Assembly (NCBI RefSeq): GCF_037038585.1
Contig: NC_092520.1
Location: 55,456,501-55,520,500 of the forward strand
Direction: 5' to 3'
Length of the DNA stretch: 64,000 nt
Origin: Patagioenas fasciata
Lineage: Eukaryota; Chordata; Aves; Columbiformes; Columbidae
Part shown: piece after piece, positions 37,201 through 52,200 of the stretch
Layout: every line of letters starts with the position of its first letter
How positions within the stretch are numbered: position 1 is the first letter of the stretch
The notes under the pieces: generated by a model
Told to the model about the DNA's origin: nothing
Database searches by the model: none
The model's input: the letters and a program-made list of their open reading frames with translations, nothing else
Made by a program: the position numbers and the translations under genes

Positions 37201-40200
37201 CTGGATATGTTAAGCAATACTACGTTTCTAGAAACCTCTCCTTTTGACCAACAGATGCACCAAGCTGATGAAATTCCTTACGTGTGCCAGGTTTTTTTTC
37301 TGTCTAGCAGCACAGAATCACAACTCATTAATCTTTAGAAGCTCTTTAGCTTTTTCCTTTGCAACGCAGCTACCAGTTTGGAAATCTAGGACATAGAGGG
37401 TAATAAAACTTTTAACAGCTGTCAGCAGAAGGTCCAATTTGCGTGTTCAGGGTGCCCAAGATGGAACAAGGATTAAGCAGAAGTCCTCAGATGACTTCAG
37501 AAAGTCATTGCTCACAGTATATGAATAGTATCTGTTCCAGCTTTGGTTGTGTGTTGGTATGCTTTAATGTCAAGTTCCTCTGTTACGGTTAATAGTTTCT
37601 GAATAATAAAAGTTAGCAGGACAGATCTGTGGGCACATCAACACTCATGTCTAAGGCCTCAATCTGTGAAAGCCCTGGGACTATTTATTTCATCTTTAAG
37701 CGTATGAGTTTTAGTGAAAATTAAAGGAATATTGGTATGCTTTGGTTGATAGAAGGCATTCTGAAAAGGTGACAGAAGCAATGCAAGTCCTGGTGGCTCA
37801 TTGTATATGCCTTTTAATTTTGTCTGTGACCTTGCTTGTGTTCTGGAGAAAATGCCAAGTGTTTGAGTTGCTGAATTTTGTAGAAGGCACAAAAATAGAA
37901 AGAACTTTTGCTTAGTCAATTGCAAAGTTTGGAAAGGACCAAGATGTCGTATTTCTTTCTTGCTCTCTCTCTCTTTTTTTTTAATGAGAGACTGTAATGT
38001 TCACGTTTGGAGTTTGTTGCAATAAATACTGTAAATTGCTGTGTCCTAAATAGGCGATTCTGTCTTCCTTGGAAGCGTGAATGCCTAAGGCACCGCTCCC
38101 GGCTCCACTAGGTGTCAGCCAAGGCCAAGTGACTGAGCACTGTACATCTACAAATTGCTTTCTAATCTAGAGAAGCCTTTGGCTGTTGCAAAATACACGA
38201 ACCAACCGTGGAAAACTATTGTCCAGTGTATGTAGTAATACTATTTCTGGATGTAGGTAGGAGGAAACCCTCTTAGGGCACTGGAAGTTAACCTGATTTG
38301 AGTAAGTTACTGGACAAGCTTGGGCTGGGTGTTCGAAGCTCTCTTAACCAGATCAAAGTAGCATTAGGTTGTTTCCAGATACATTCCTCTGTGGAACAGT
38401 GATCATCTGTAGCTTCCTGGGTAAAGAATAAGAAGTATTTAAATATTTCCTTGCTTTTCTGCATCTAACATCATAGCTGTCTTACCTAATATATCACTCT
38501 GCCAATGCAGAGCTTTCCTTTGTGCACCGTTCCTGAATGCATGGGTGTCTTGATCTTAGATAACCCAAATCATGGAGGTTCCTTCAATTCCCCTCAGAAT
38601 GTTTTTCACAAGCCTAATTGATTTATTTTTGTTGTCTGTGTTCTGTATTCAGGGATCCTTTTTTTAGCATGCTAATGATGTTGTAAAGCTTTGTTAAATA
38701 AAAAGCATATTGCTGATCCAGAAAGCATAATTGTGAGATACATGTAAGTGCAACACGCTGAAATATATTCATTCATTCAGACTGGCACATGGCATCTTCA
38801 GAATAGCAGCATCTAGCCCACAAAATGCAAATGGATCCTTTGTAGTTTAATATTGATCTTGCTTCGTTTTGTCACTCCTAATTTACCAGTTTGGCTGTAT
38901 CAATGGCGTCTTGTTAACAATATTTATCTGAAGTGATGCTACCTTGTATTTTTCATGTAGTCTTCTGTGTGGCTGGTATAACTCCTTTGTATGGTTAGAA
39001 AGGTCTTATTGATGGACTTGTGCAATACAATGAAGTATGACAGGTTTGGAGGGCGAATTATGCTGTTTTTTGAAAAGCAGTGTGAGTTGTTTAACTTAAA
39101 ATGCTTTTCCCATCAGAAAACTTTTAAAGACTTGTGATTTGACAGCAAATGCAGAGCAGCCATTCCAAGGCTGTCTGCTTTGAATAGAAATTATTTAAGA
39201 ACTTTCCAGATGCCAAGAAAATGCTGGGTTCCATGAAGTGAACTACTAATACATTTTCCTGCTGTCCTGGATGCAGCCAGGTAACGTTGTGAAGTTTTGA
39301 GTCAAGTCCTTGAGGTAAAGTTCTGGAAGAAGCAGCTTCCTCACTCAGAATAGAGAGGAGAAAGACAGATATACGTGCAAATGCTTTTGAAGCTCAGCGT
39401 GATAAATTGAGTGGGGATGATGTTTTGTACCCCCTAATCTTGCTTACTTGACTGTGGGGGTGAAGCAGGGCTTTGCTTACCCTAGGGTGTTTCTCTCTCC
39501 TATACTGAGACTAAGCTATAAAATAAAGCAGCACCTATAAATCTGTGATAGAGAATTACTTACAGTAAGGAAAGCATTTCTTTGCTTTCTGTAAATAAGT
39601 TAGGGGCAGGTGGAGGGGGGGCTGTTAGTGAATGAAAGCTACTATTAACCCATGGCCAGCTCTTGTTGCAGCTTAAACTGCGACTAACTTTGTGTTCGAA
39701 TCCAAATGCAGGGAACCTCAAAGACACCAAAGAATACTGTGCTGAGAACATGTTCAGCAGCAACAGCGTGCTTGTCCTGCACACCTGAGCAGAGCGTTGC
39801 TTCTGCTTTTGTGCTTTGAGGCTGTTGATGAAGCTTATAGAGGAGTATTAGATTTGCCTTAGAGCTGTATTAAATTCAGCTGAAGGGATTTTTAATACCT
39901 TGCTACTTCCTTGGAAAGCTAGCACACTTAGTGGAAGCAGTTGCTACCCCGGAGCTTGCTGATCCACAGGAAAAGGAGAAATAATTGTGGCATGATTTGT
40001 TATTGATAGTGATGTGACTGTTCCCTGACCACAAGGCAAAAAGACAGAAAAAAAATTTGGGAAATAAACCAAAATGATATTATCAAATAAACTGTATCAC
40101 GTTTCCAGCTTTTTTTTCTGGAAGCTGAATGAACAGGCTTCTTTTTGCTTTAGTTAACATTGCTGATTAAAACATCATAGCAATATACTAATTAACAACT

Positions 40201-43200
40201 TCTGAGTGTATCTTTTCATCATACTATAGCACACAAACACCATACTATAGCACCATTCACACCTTTAGTGTGAATGATAGCTTGAAAGATTTCCCTTTCT
40301 TTGTTAACTGGACAGTTTGTACCACCTAAAATTATGTAGAATGTTTTACTCAAATGCTGTTTATTGTTATTGGACTTGTCTGTATGGTTGTAACATTGTT
40401 TTTCGTATTCCATTGATGTTTTGCTCCAAATAAATTACAAGAAACACTGTGTGTCTAAGGAGTACAGTGTTATCATGAGTTTAAATAGAAGCATAAAGCT
40501 TGTCTATAGCAAAAGCTCTTAATTTTTGAGAGAGAAATGCTGAGAAATTCAGGGAGAAATTAAGCAAGTCAGCTGGAATGAAAGAGTTTGGAACTTCATA
40601 GCATTTTGTAATCTTCCAACTTTTAAAATGACAGGTGCAGAAATTTACCTCCAGATTTAGGGGAGAAAGAGGATGCACAGCATCAGGGGTTTATAGGCAG
40701 AATTTCTGTTCTAACCAGAATAAAAAGTGTTTGAGATGTGTATTAGGAATCAGCCTACAAAGAAGAAAAGTTTTAGATGTCATTTCTCTTGCTGAAAGAC
40801 AGTGTAGGGGATTAAGGAGAATTCTCAAGTCTGAGTACAACTTGATTTTTGCCAGAGTAAAATGAAACCACTACATAAGGTCAAAAAAACTTTAATGAAG
40901 AAACTAAGACAGAGGTGGGGCCTGTGCATGCATTTAATGTTGCTTTTAGGATTTTTTTTCTTTCATATACTTAGAACCAGAGGAAATATTGTTAAAGGGG
41001 TTCTGAGGGCTGATGTTATTGAATTACATCAGAGACTTAAGCACAAAATATGAGTGTTTGAAGAACTTACTGATGAGAAAAATGGGACACTTTGAAATAA
41101 AAGAGGAAAGAAAAAGTACTGGATGACTTTGAGGACTCAGTAACTTTAGTCAACATTCTGTCTATTAAATGCAACACCGTGTGAGTTTTGATTTGGAAAA
41201 ACTAACAAAGAAAAATTTTAGTTAAGTTTCAAGTCATTCTGATCTGCCCCTTCTAAAACTTTGAAAGTTGTTCTGATGGGCAACAAGCAAAAGGCAGTGC
41301 TGTATTCAAGCTACACTAATTTTACAAATGATTTCCTGGCTTTGCAAGTGAGTTGCTGAGGTTCTTTTCTAGCCCATATTTATTTTCCTGGGTGGTAGCA
41401 GAGTTGCCTGTGAGAGATTTCTGAGCTTTAAAAAAAAAATATTTGAAAATAAAAGGCTGCCTGAACAGATTAAGACAAGGACAATGTAACCCCTTCTACT
41501 TGCTCGGAGAGGGGGGTTTGAGAAATGTGAGTCTTTGTAGACAGAACTTTAGACTTGTTTCAAACTACGTATGGAGCAGAGTACGTAAATTCCCAGCTGA
41601 TCCCCAGTTATGCCTTTCCCCCATCTGTAGCATCTTCACTTGCTGCTGTTGCCACTCTTTCTGGGGAAAATGTAAAAAACCACAGCTTTACAGTAATACT
41701 ATCTGTGACATGTTGCATTTGTTTGTGTAATTAATTTATATATAGTAATTGTGCTTAAAATGAGATAGGTGATTATGCCATGTGGAAATACTTTCTACTG
41801 ATGCTGAAGAATCCAGTGTTTAATAATTGTCTATAGAGAGATGAATTAACTAGGCTACGATGGACATGTCCGCCACTTCCAGGGGGTGGCAGGGGGACAA
41901 TGCATCTTGTGTACGATGTGTTCAGTGGTAAATGATCACGTGTGGTGGGGGGGAGGAATTAGATTTCTCTGACTTCTGGCAACTTGTATCAAAGCTAAAA
42001 ACATCTTTTCTTTTTCTGAGCTTCAGAGTTGCAAATATTTCTAGTGGAATTTTAAAACTAATTTTGCTTTATTTGCAGCTTTAGTCAGTTCTCCGTGATA
42101 TGATTATTAATGGGACAAAAAGAGATCCTTGAACAAGCATTTCAGTCTCTTCTTAATGTTTGCAGCTCAAATCTAATCCCAGCAATAATGAGGAGAAAGA
42201 AGCCCATACTCAGCTGACAAAATCGGATGAGCTACAGCGCCTGCATTCACAAGCATTATCTGCCTACCAGCAAGAGGATTATGAAACTGCTATTTCTCTT
42301 CTTGATGAAATCTTGGCAGTAAGTGTTAAGTAAAATGGTACTGTAAAAGGAAAGTAAGAGATCCTGTCTGACATCTTTGTCTTTTTGTTTATAAACTTTT
42401 CACTGATGTGAAAACAGTTGGTGTAATTGGCGTAGTTTTGCTGAACACCATGAGTCCATAGTGAAGTTGGAGAGTGGAGAATGCTGAGCACTAGCTGCAA
42501 AAAAAAGTCGAAGTAATAGATTGTAGTTAGGGTTAAAGATACAATTTCAACCAGTCTTCTGTTGCAGAGAACTTTATTATTATACTTTCCTGTCTTCCAC
42601 AGTTCAGTGTTCTTGGGGAAACTGGGAAAAAAGTTGTTCTTAAACCAATGAAGTTTTGCCAAATATAGGAGACATAAGTTTGGTGTGTTCTTTTTTTTGT
42701 TGTTGTGGAGGGATTTTGGTTTTTTGGTTTTTTGGTTTTTTTTTTAGTTTAGATTTTTTTTGTTGCATATATGCAGGCAATTTCTGTGTCTTTAATAAGA
42801 AACTTGCGAAACGGTGGATCTGCACTATGAAGTAGGTACTTTCATGTCTTGAGGAAACGAAGCAACAAAAGATTAAAAAAAACCCCACAAAGTTAAAAAT
42901 GTGCATAGTTATCTAGATTTTCAGGCTTGTTCTTTAGATACCTGTATTTGTTGAATCTTAATCAGTGTAGGTAATCTGATAGTATAAGTGTAAATGACTC
43001 AATTATATGGGTGTTTTGTTTGTCATATAGAAATATATATTAAAAGACAGTTAACTGCTATGACTCTTAACATACAAATTAACACTGTTGACTTGGAATT
43101 TACAACATTATAGCTTTTCGTGAAGAAACTGCCAAAGTGTGGGAGTTTCCCTATGGGGAAGGAATGTGGAAAAGCAGAGCAGCCTCATTCTCTGAAACGA

Positions 43201-46200
43201 TGGTTTACAAACAAATAAGATGCAGAATAAATTCTCTAAAACAAATTATGTTAGGCAGTTCCTTTTAAGTAGCTATTCATGCCACACTGTGACATTCTTA
43301 CTTCCGTATATATCTTTAAAATCCAGATACGAAGGTCAAATCTTGCATAGTTGAATCTTACCCACAGGCTTCTTTCTAGAGGACAACTGACAGCTTGGTC
43401 CTTGCTGTTCATTACCTCTGTTCTTGTGGGAGGATGTAATAACTTATGATTCTGATATCCTTCCCTGGAGGCTCAACAGGCTGTCCCAGTTTAAGCAATG
43501 CCAGTAGATTTAATTCATCTCCCTGCATGAGCTCATTGAATCACTTACAAATTTTTCAGGCCTTTGTTTTCTGTGTGGGCGGGTGCATCACAGCATCCAC
43601 CAGGAAGCACGGATGCTGATTTCATGTGCTCTGCATGCAGCTTGAACCTTATGCTATTGCAGTTGGCAAAGTGAAATTAAATGGGATTTTTTCCTGTGTT
43701 GGGGAGAAAAAGTGAAGTGTTATGGAACAAAAACAAGCTTTAATTTTGATTTCTCAAGGTTTGTGTTTGGGATGCAGAGCTACGGGAACTTCGAGCCGAG
43801 TGTTATATAAAAGAAGGGGAACCAAGCAAAGCCATTAGTGACTTGAAAGCTGCTGCCAAATTAAAGAGTGATAACACTGAAGCCTTCTATAAAATCAGCA
43901 GAATATATTATCAACTGGGGGACCATGAATTATCACTCAGGTAATTTTACTGTTTGCTCTAATCTTTATAATTGAGACAGAAAATGTGATATAGGTCATG
44001 ACAAACTGTGAAATATCTATGTTGTCTGGTTTTTGGATGGAGTAGCCATTCTTATCTTGGTCTGATAAAGGAAGCTCCTTTCCAGAAGCTAAGAACTGGC
44101 AGTGAAGACACCATGTTCATTTTTGACTGGCCAGCCATTGATGGTTCCTGGCATCTTATTTACTTAAATAGAAGCTATAATGCAAGTTGCTTGCACTTAC
44201 TGTCTTCATTGTGCTTCTCTCTCTGAAAGTGATTCTCTCAGCTTGCTTTGGTGGAACCTTTTTTTTTAACCTTGAGCCTCTGTTCAAGTTAAATTTACAA
44301 TGCAAACAAAAAAAATGAATTCTTAGGGCTAGATTTTTATTTTCAGGAGTGGAAGCAAAAGGTTGCAAGATAAAGAATAAATAGGAGTGTCCAAGTATGA
44401 GGAGCTGGGGATCCAGAGCTGTCAGTCTTTTTCTTGCAGACAGTGTCCAATATTTTGGACAATTTTTTTATTACACTGTAGTCTTTTATTCATATTCATT
44501 TAAGTTTTAGGTGTTATTCCCACATGTCCCTAGTCAGTCCTGTAGATAACTGCCCTTGCCCAATCTGGGCTCTTAACTTCATATTCTGTGCTCGGCTGGA
44601 CAGGTGGTATAATCCTTCTTTTTGCACACAAGTGGTTTCTGTGCAGCTCATCATCTGAGATGCTCTACCTGCATCTCCAGACTCCTTCCAATATGGTGTC
44701 TGCCACAGAATCTCTTCAGTGAGAGGTGAAGGTAACTGAAAAAGCCTGAGTTTCTTTTCTTGGCAGCATATGACAAAGGCTAGTGGATGGAAACTGCATG
44801 TGATTATGCCTGCAAAAATTCATTTTGTGGTCAGGCAAAAATAAACACCAAATAACTAACTGGCTTGCATTAGGATTCCCCTTCCCAGCGTATCTATTAT
44901 ACTTTATCTCTGGAGCTCATAGGTCACTTCTGTGGTGACTTTTGGTAGCTGACCATCATTGAACTTAGTGATGTCAAGAACAGGTATTTTGTTTGTTTTT
45001 TTTTTTTCTCTGAAATGCACACGTGGACTTCTGTGCTAATAACCAAATCTTAAGGTTTTTATAAGTGCAGTTGAGATAACTATTGGAGAACAGGATGGTA
45101 TCAGAATGCAGGGATAAGCCTCTCTTCTTTATTGTTCTTTTTTTCTTTTTTTTCTTTGTGTCATAAGATATACTAAGAAAGAGTTCTGTAGCTTGTGGAC
45201 TTGCTGGGTGATTAATCTTGTCCTTTCCTTAGCTGCTTCCTCTTGCCTTGACAGGCTTAATAATTTTCAACTAGTAGTAAATTTTGTTTCTCTTTAGGAA
45301 AAAAAAAAACAACTTTGCTATCTCTTTATGAAAATAACCCCTTGGTTGTACTATGATGACTATATATGATACATAACTTTTATTCTTTCATATGGTTGCG
45401 TTCTGGCGTATTTTTTTTAAAGACTTTACTATTTTAAGAGGTATCTGCCATAATCAGAGTTGGATTAAACAGTCTTTACAGTGAAAAATCAGGCTCAGGT
45501 GTGGCTGATATTCCATCAAGAGGTAGTTTGGATCTTACCTGAGCTTTGTGTGTTTAAGGCAGGATAAAATATATGTCTACAGAGGTATTTTGTAATATAG
45601 CTGACTTAAATATACAGGAAAACTACAAACAATTTTTTCTGATAACTGCTGAATATAATTTTTTTCCCAGGGTATATTTTTCTTCTGCTTAGTCAGTTAT
45701 TAATGTAACACTTCTCAATCTTTGCATATTTGGCAATACAAAGTACTTAAAATCAGACAAATATCATTTTATGTTCTAGAAGGTGTTTGGTTTTTTTCTT
45801 CTCACTTTAAATTAATTTTTGGATGAAGGGAGTAACCATGTAAAGAAGTCAACTGTTGTTCTGGAGAGCTTATAGATGCTGCACTGTGTCTGTGTCTTTA
45901 GGTGAAATTTCATGTGTGGTGATGTCTTTCTGTTTTGTGATGACTTTTTTTCCCCCCCTCCTCCATCCCCTTTTCCTCCTCCCCGTGAAAAGTGAAGTCC
46001 GGGAGTGTCTGAAACTGGACCAGGACCATAAGCAGTGCTTCTCTCTTTATAAGCAAGTAAAGAAACTCAATAAGCAGATTGAGTCAGCAGAGGAATTAAT
46101 CAGAGAAGGCAGGTAAGTGTTCACTGCTCTATATATAAAAAAAAGGTAAAAAAATAATCACTACTGATTGAGGAGCTGATTAAGTGATGCTTTTTGCATC

Positions 46201-49200
46201 TATCAGTTGAAGTGGATAACTAAGCATAGCTCTCAAATTACAATTAAAATAAATATTGACTTGCATAGTGACAACCCTATTTTGATTCCTTCTGATGCCA
46301 CTCTCTTCTCTTTGAGTGCTTCTTTGTAGAGCAGGTAGCAAGACAAGATGGGGATAATATTTGTCAGCTCTGGAGTGCTGGGCTCTCCGACAAGAGAGGT
46401 GGAGCTGCTGAGAAAGTCCAGAGAAGTGCCACAAAGATGATGAAGGGGACTGAGCATCTCTCTGCTGTGAGAAAAGGCTGAGAGAGCTGGGACTGTTCCC
46501 CCTGAGCCTTTTCTGCTACAGGGGGGATCTCATCAATGTGTATATAAATGTATATAAATACCTGAGGGAGGATGCAAAGAAAGTGGAGCCAGGTTCTTCT
46601 CAGTGGTGCCCAGTGACATGGCAAGAGGCAACGGGCACAACCTGAAACAGGAAATTCCTTTTGAATATAAGGAAATGCTTCCCACCACCCTCTCCTTTCC
46701 ACTGGTGCAGGTTGCTCAGAGAGGCTGTGAAGTCTCCTCACTTTGTAGATATTCAGAATCCATCTGAATGCAGTCCTGGGCAACCAGCTCTAGGTGACCC
46801 TGCTTGAGCAGGGGTGTTGGACCAGCTGACCTCCAGAAGTCTCTTCCAACCTCAACTCTTCTGTGATTAAAGGAGCACATCTTCAGACTAAAACCACCTA
46901 GTAAATGTGCAGTGCCTTGATAGCAAAAGTGGATCTGACTGGTGGGCTTCTTTTATGCACCCTGTTACATGATAGACAATTTCTCTGTATTCTTCTGCTT
47001 CTTGCTTTATTTCAGTTTTATGGGTTTCCAAGCACATGACATCCAACTATAAGGACCCTTAACAAGTGATTAAGCATTGTCAAGGTGGCTTTTTAAAATG
47101 AAGTACATCAGGAGCATGAATCAGTGCAACTGCAGACAGTTTTAAGTCAGCAGTTCATCTGGATGCTTTTCACTTTAATCTTCTATTTTAATGCAGTATC
47201 AGCACATTTTCAGGGAGTCTTCTAAGAGCCTGTATTTCTTTTAGCTTGTACCAACCCTTGACTCAGTCCTTGCATTTTTAGGTGAATGTTCTAATTCATT
47301 TCTTACTCCAACCATGGAACTTTTGCATCTTTGAAACCTTCACAGCAGAAATACATTTTACTATGTGACTTTTGGAGGAGAAAGGAGAAAACAAGGAAGG
47401 GAGAAAACAACAGCCTGATTCAAGCTGGCCTAAAAAACTTTGTCTTTTTTTGTACCAAGAAATGCAAATAGTACTGTGCTCACAGCAAGATTCCAGACTC
47501 TGTCCATCTCAGATATTGGAGAGGGAGATGGTTTTTTCCAAGTGCAGTGTGATATGTTGTACAGAATGCAGATCTAGAGACTGTCTGTGCACACTGAGGG
47601 TTGGTAGTTGTTACCATCTGCAGAAGCCTGCCAGGTGTAGTGCCTGCTCTTCTGTCTCATAGCACAGAAAAGGGAATGGGGATGTAATTCTCAAAGTGAC
47701 TGAAAGCTTTCTTTGAACTGTCTTGCACTACACCTATTAGAGTCATGTGCATTGCTAGAAGCATGTGAAAATCTGTGAATTTTAAAATTTATAAATAAGC
47801 TACAACACCCTGAAATAGTTATTACATTTCATGATATTATGCTTATCTTTATGATTTAAACAGGTATGAAGATGCTGTCAATAAGTATGATTCTGTAATG
47901 AAAACTGAGCCAGAAGTTGCCATTTATGCTACTCGTGCCAAAGAAAGGATCTGTCACTGCTTATCAAAGGTAATTTGGCTGATCTCACACTGTCTATTTC
48001 TTTAAAACGAAGAAACAAACAAAAAAACCCAGAACTATATGAATTCTGTTGTACTGTCTCTTCTCTAGAATCAGCAACCTACAGAAGCCATAAAAGTTTG
48101 TACAGAAGTTCTACAACTGGAACCAACCAACGTAAATGCTCTGAAAGACAGAGCAGAAGCTTATTTGCTGGAAGACCTGTATGAAGAAGGTACAGTTGTA
48201 CACAATTTGCACATACTTTTTTTGTGGGCATTTAAAATGGAGTCTGTGTTTCAAAACTTTTTAACATGCACTTTGATTCTACATCATGTTGTTATCCCTA
48301 ATCAGCACTGGTAGTTGCAGATTTACAAAAATATCTCCTGGTAATTTTGTCTTGATTAGTGTACACGGAATGTACTTGTTTAATCTACAACGGAGCTGTC
48401 TTTATGACAGTGGGCTACGTTCAGGGTGTTTTATGAGACTCCATAGCTTACGCAACTTAAACACGATTATAAAATCAGCCATGTCAGACAATTGCATTTA
48501 GAGATACAAAGTAATTATAGCCATGTAAATCCATTTTAGGAACTCATTTTAACGTCTTTAGATGGCAGCAAGAAACAATGCTGTTCTATCCCACAGCATA
48601 TGCTGAGGGCAGAAGAAGATACCAGCCACAGCTTCACCTCCATTGATCTCTGTAGTGCTGCAAAGAGCAGGAAACTGATTCTGCTCAGACACATGGTGTG
48701 AACTGTGGGGTTGTCCTGTGCGGGGACAGGAGTTGGACTCGATGATCCTTGTGCGTCCCTTCCAACTCAGGACATCCTATCATTCTGTGATACTCAAAGC
48801 TGTATTTTCCACATGGGGTTTTCATAAAATGCGTAGTGTTATGTGGTCCCATATACAGCCTTGGAAAGTAGTAACATGTGTCTACAAGTACACCATTATG
48901 TTGTTATCTGGCTTCTTTAAGAGCACGAAGTACTAATGTGCTATGAAAAAAAATCTTCAAAATTTAATTTAGTGGATCTCATTTCCACAAGAAATCAGGC
49001 TTGAGAAGGAAATTTGGACAATCTGTTTCACCCCTGTGCTAAGTCACAAAGCTGTTTTTGAAGTATTGGGCTGTGTCAGTCAAATTTTATGAGGGAAAGG
49101 ACTTGTAGGCTTTAAATGTGCAGAAAGCTAGTTCCATTAATTTTAATACTCATAGAACAAATCTCCTTTTCTGTACTCTGGTGCTGGTTCTTTTGGTTTA

Positions 49201-52200
49201 CAACTGAACAAAAAAAAAAAAATACCTTTCCTATTTAAAAATTCATGAAGGCAGCTGTTCTCATTAATATCATACTCAGATTTTTTTTTTGTTTTTTTGA
49301 GAAATTAATCACTGATAAATGACAGTGCTCACGTCCTGAAGTTCACTTCAAAAATGAGATACCTATTTCATTCTTTTTTAGGCTTCCTTGCCTCCAATGA
49401 AGACAGGGTATAAAGAGGACTGGTGGGTGGTTTCAGGCAGTCCTCTGTGTCAGCCCTGCAGACCTTGCACCTCTTTGCTGAGGCTGGCAAACCTTTTTCC
49501 CCCTTGTAAGAAAATGTCTGGGAGACAACAGCATTTCAGAGAACTGATGACCTATGTACAAAGGAATTGCTTAAAAACAACCCAAAGTGTGAGGAAAAAT
49601 TGTCTTTCTGTTTCTGTTAGAGTACAGTTTTCCCATCTTTTGTTTAGAACTGCAATGTCAGCCTCAAAGTTAAGGCTCAAGAAGATTTCACAGTGAGGAG
49701 GCCCCTGCCATGGGCATTTTCCCATATGTTTCTGTACTTCAGTGCAGTGGAAGTAAGCTCAGTCAGCATTGGGAAAAGTCGATTTACAAATGAATTAAAA
49801 ACCAAAACAAAATAAACACTTCCCTAAACAAAAGTACAGAATTCAAAGGTACAGATTACAGCTTGTACAAAGGTTTTTGATTTAAGAGGAAGGAGTATCA
49901 GCAAAAGGAGAACCCAAAGAAATTTTAAGGTTACTTTTTCCCCTCAAGGTGTATGAATCTTCAGTTTAGAGGAGGGTACAAAGAGGGACAGGCCAAACAG
50001 GCCCTGCTGTGAGTCCTCTTAGATGTACCTTTTGCTTCTTACTAGTGGACAGAACTGATCTTGAAAGTTGTTTTCCTGTAACTGATGAATCTCAATTTGG
50101 ATCTTTCTAATATTATCTTCTATTAAATCCTCATCTATTTCTGGTTCTTTCAGGGTGAGAGAATCAGGCAACTCTTGCAAATTAGAGGGAGGGAACGAAA
50201 GTTTTGTAACAAGGTCCTGCACAAATGCACAGAATCAATTTGATCATGTTCAGGAGCAAATCCCTCCCTATGATGGGATATAAGGAAACACCTGGTATCT
50301 GGGAGAGTTTATTTCCTGGGCTGGAGCCTGTTGGGCTTGGCCTAGCCTGGCTCTGGGTGTTGTTTAGCATATCCTCAGCCTTTCTACTGCCCTTGATAGT
50401 AGTGAGATGGTTGTAGTTACACTCTGCCTTCCAGCAGAGCCTCCATAAACAGTATTATAGGCCATTAATGTTCTCTGCCTGAAGGTGTCTTCACTTATCC
50501 TTCAGTTTTAACTGCTATAAAATGATGGCTGGTTTCTCTCCACTGTAGTGAACAGCAGAGCGATTAAAATTGTAGTCTCAGGTTTAAAGGGGCAAACCAA
50601 TTCTCATTCTTCTCTCAGAAAATTTCAAGCTGGAGGTACCTGTTTTCCTGTTTAAATACAGGAAATTTCCAAGTACTTGTCACTCAGAACTTTGAAGGCA
50701 ATTATTGTTAAACGTTCAAGATGCACTTCAGTTATGTATAGCCGAGTTCTGATTCTTATCAAATGGTTTTAATTACTTTATAATCGCATGAGATTCAGGG
50801 CTTGTCTGCAGACATAGGTGTGTAATGACTTCCTTTTGTGGCTTACCTCCTAAGTACAGGAGTCTGTCTTTCCAAAGTATACAGCACAAGTTTTGTTGAA
50901 GAAGAAAAAAAATCCTTTGGCTTTTTTTTCCCCACCATACTAGTGTAGAGGAAATGGCCCCTATTTTCAATAAGAGCATAACTGGTTCAGTTCCCCTAAC
51001 AGAGTTGGCATGATGTAGGTTGTCCGTAGTTACTTGTGTTTGATAGGAAATTCATTCTGCATATGGAATAATGGCCAGTCTTAGTCACTCTGTTTTAAAG
51101 ATGCAGGTAATATAGGAAGGCCAGCTAAGGTAGAGACACTATGGAATTACTATTGGAGATATTGTGAGACTCTTGTATTGAAAGAATGAGAGTTAGATTT
51201 GACGAAAGTATTTAAATGATGCTGGAAACTGGTTGTTCCCTTTATGTTGTGGGACAGGATGAAAGGAAGAAAGGAAGTTCTCTGAAATATCAGGCCAGTA
51301 AGAAGCAGCAAGGATTCTTGCATTGGTTTGTGAGGTACTAGTGCTTTTAGAAATAGTGACTGAGAAGAATTGATCAAATACCTCACTCAACATCCTGTGA
51401 GTTAGTAAGAAGTCTCCTGGTTTCATAGCAAGCCTCTGGTGGTTAGGAAACTGTCATCCTGCTTCCACCCCTCACCTCTCAGGCGTGGAGAGCCATTAGC
51501 TCACTGACATGGGGAAATCCTGCACTGGAGAGTACCAGCAAATAGAAGTCTGAAAGAAAGTGCATAATGTACTTGCTGTCAGCGGTGCTGGTGTTCCCTC
51601 TGTGGTGTGCAGCACTAAAAAACATACCTTCCCTTATGCTTAATACCTGCAGCCTTTAAATAAGGGACTCAATTAAAAAAAAAAAGAGGAATCTAGCACT
51701 GTCACTGCAAATAGCTGACCCTGGAGCAGCTGGGTTTCCAGCAGTGGCCTGTGCTGGAGATGATGTGGTGCTCAGGGAAGTCAGACAAGCTGATCTGCAT
51801 TTGGTGGGATGTTGTGATGGGACCTCCCATTACTACACGAAGCTGATTAAGTGCGCTGGTGCTAAAATTACTGGAGTGGTAAAGCAGCGTAATGAAATCC
51901 CTACATTTTCATTATTTTTATCAGTTTCAAGAGCTTATATTTGGCACATGCAGTAGTGTACACTCCTGTTTGGGGTTCTTTTAATGACTGGACAAACTGT
52001 TAAAAATATCAGCAGAAGCCGAATTTATTTGTTCAAGCAGCAAATTACAGTGTCCAGTGATGTGAAAATGAATACAAATTTTGTTTTGTTTGTAATAGCA
52101 TACGAAATCATTCGGGCAGTGGAAATACTTTTTGGAATTTCTGTTGGTTTTATTTTTTTTTCAGTAACCAAACCAAGATTGCAGCGATATCTGATGTCTG

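Noticed and set aside
46364-46783. 139-codon minus-strand frame in DNAJC3 intron 7
   Set aside because: Antisense of a CR1 3' region, not a gene.
50182-50370. Resemblance of PIIGRDLLLNM (minus) to the end of a retroviral protease
   Set aside because: A single short motif with no reverse transcriptase, LTR or other retroviral feature nearby; chance is more likely.
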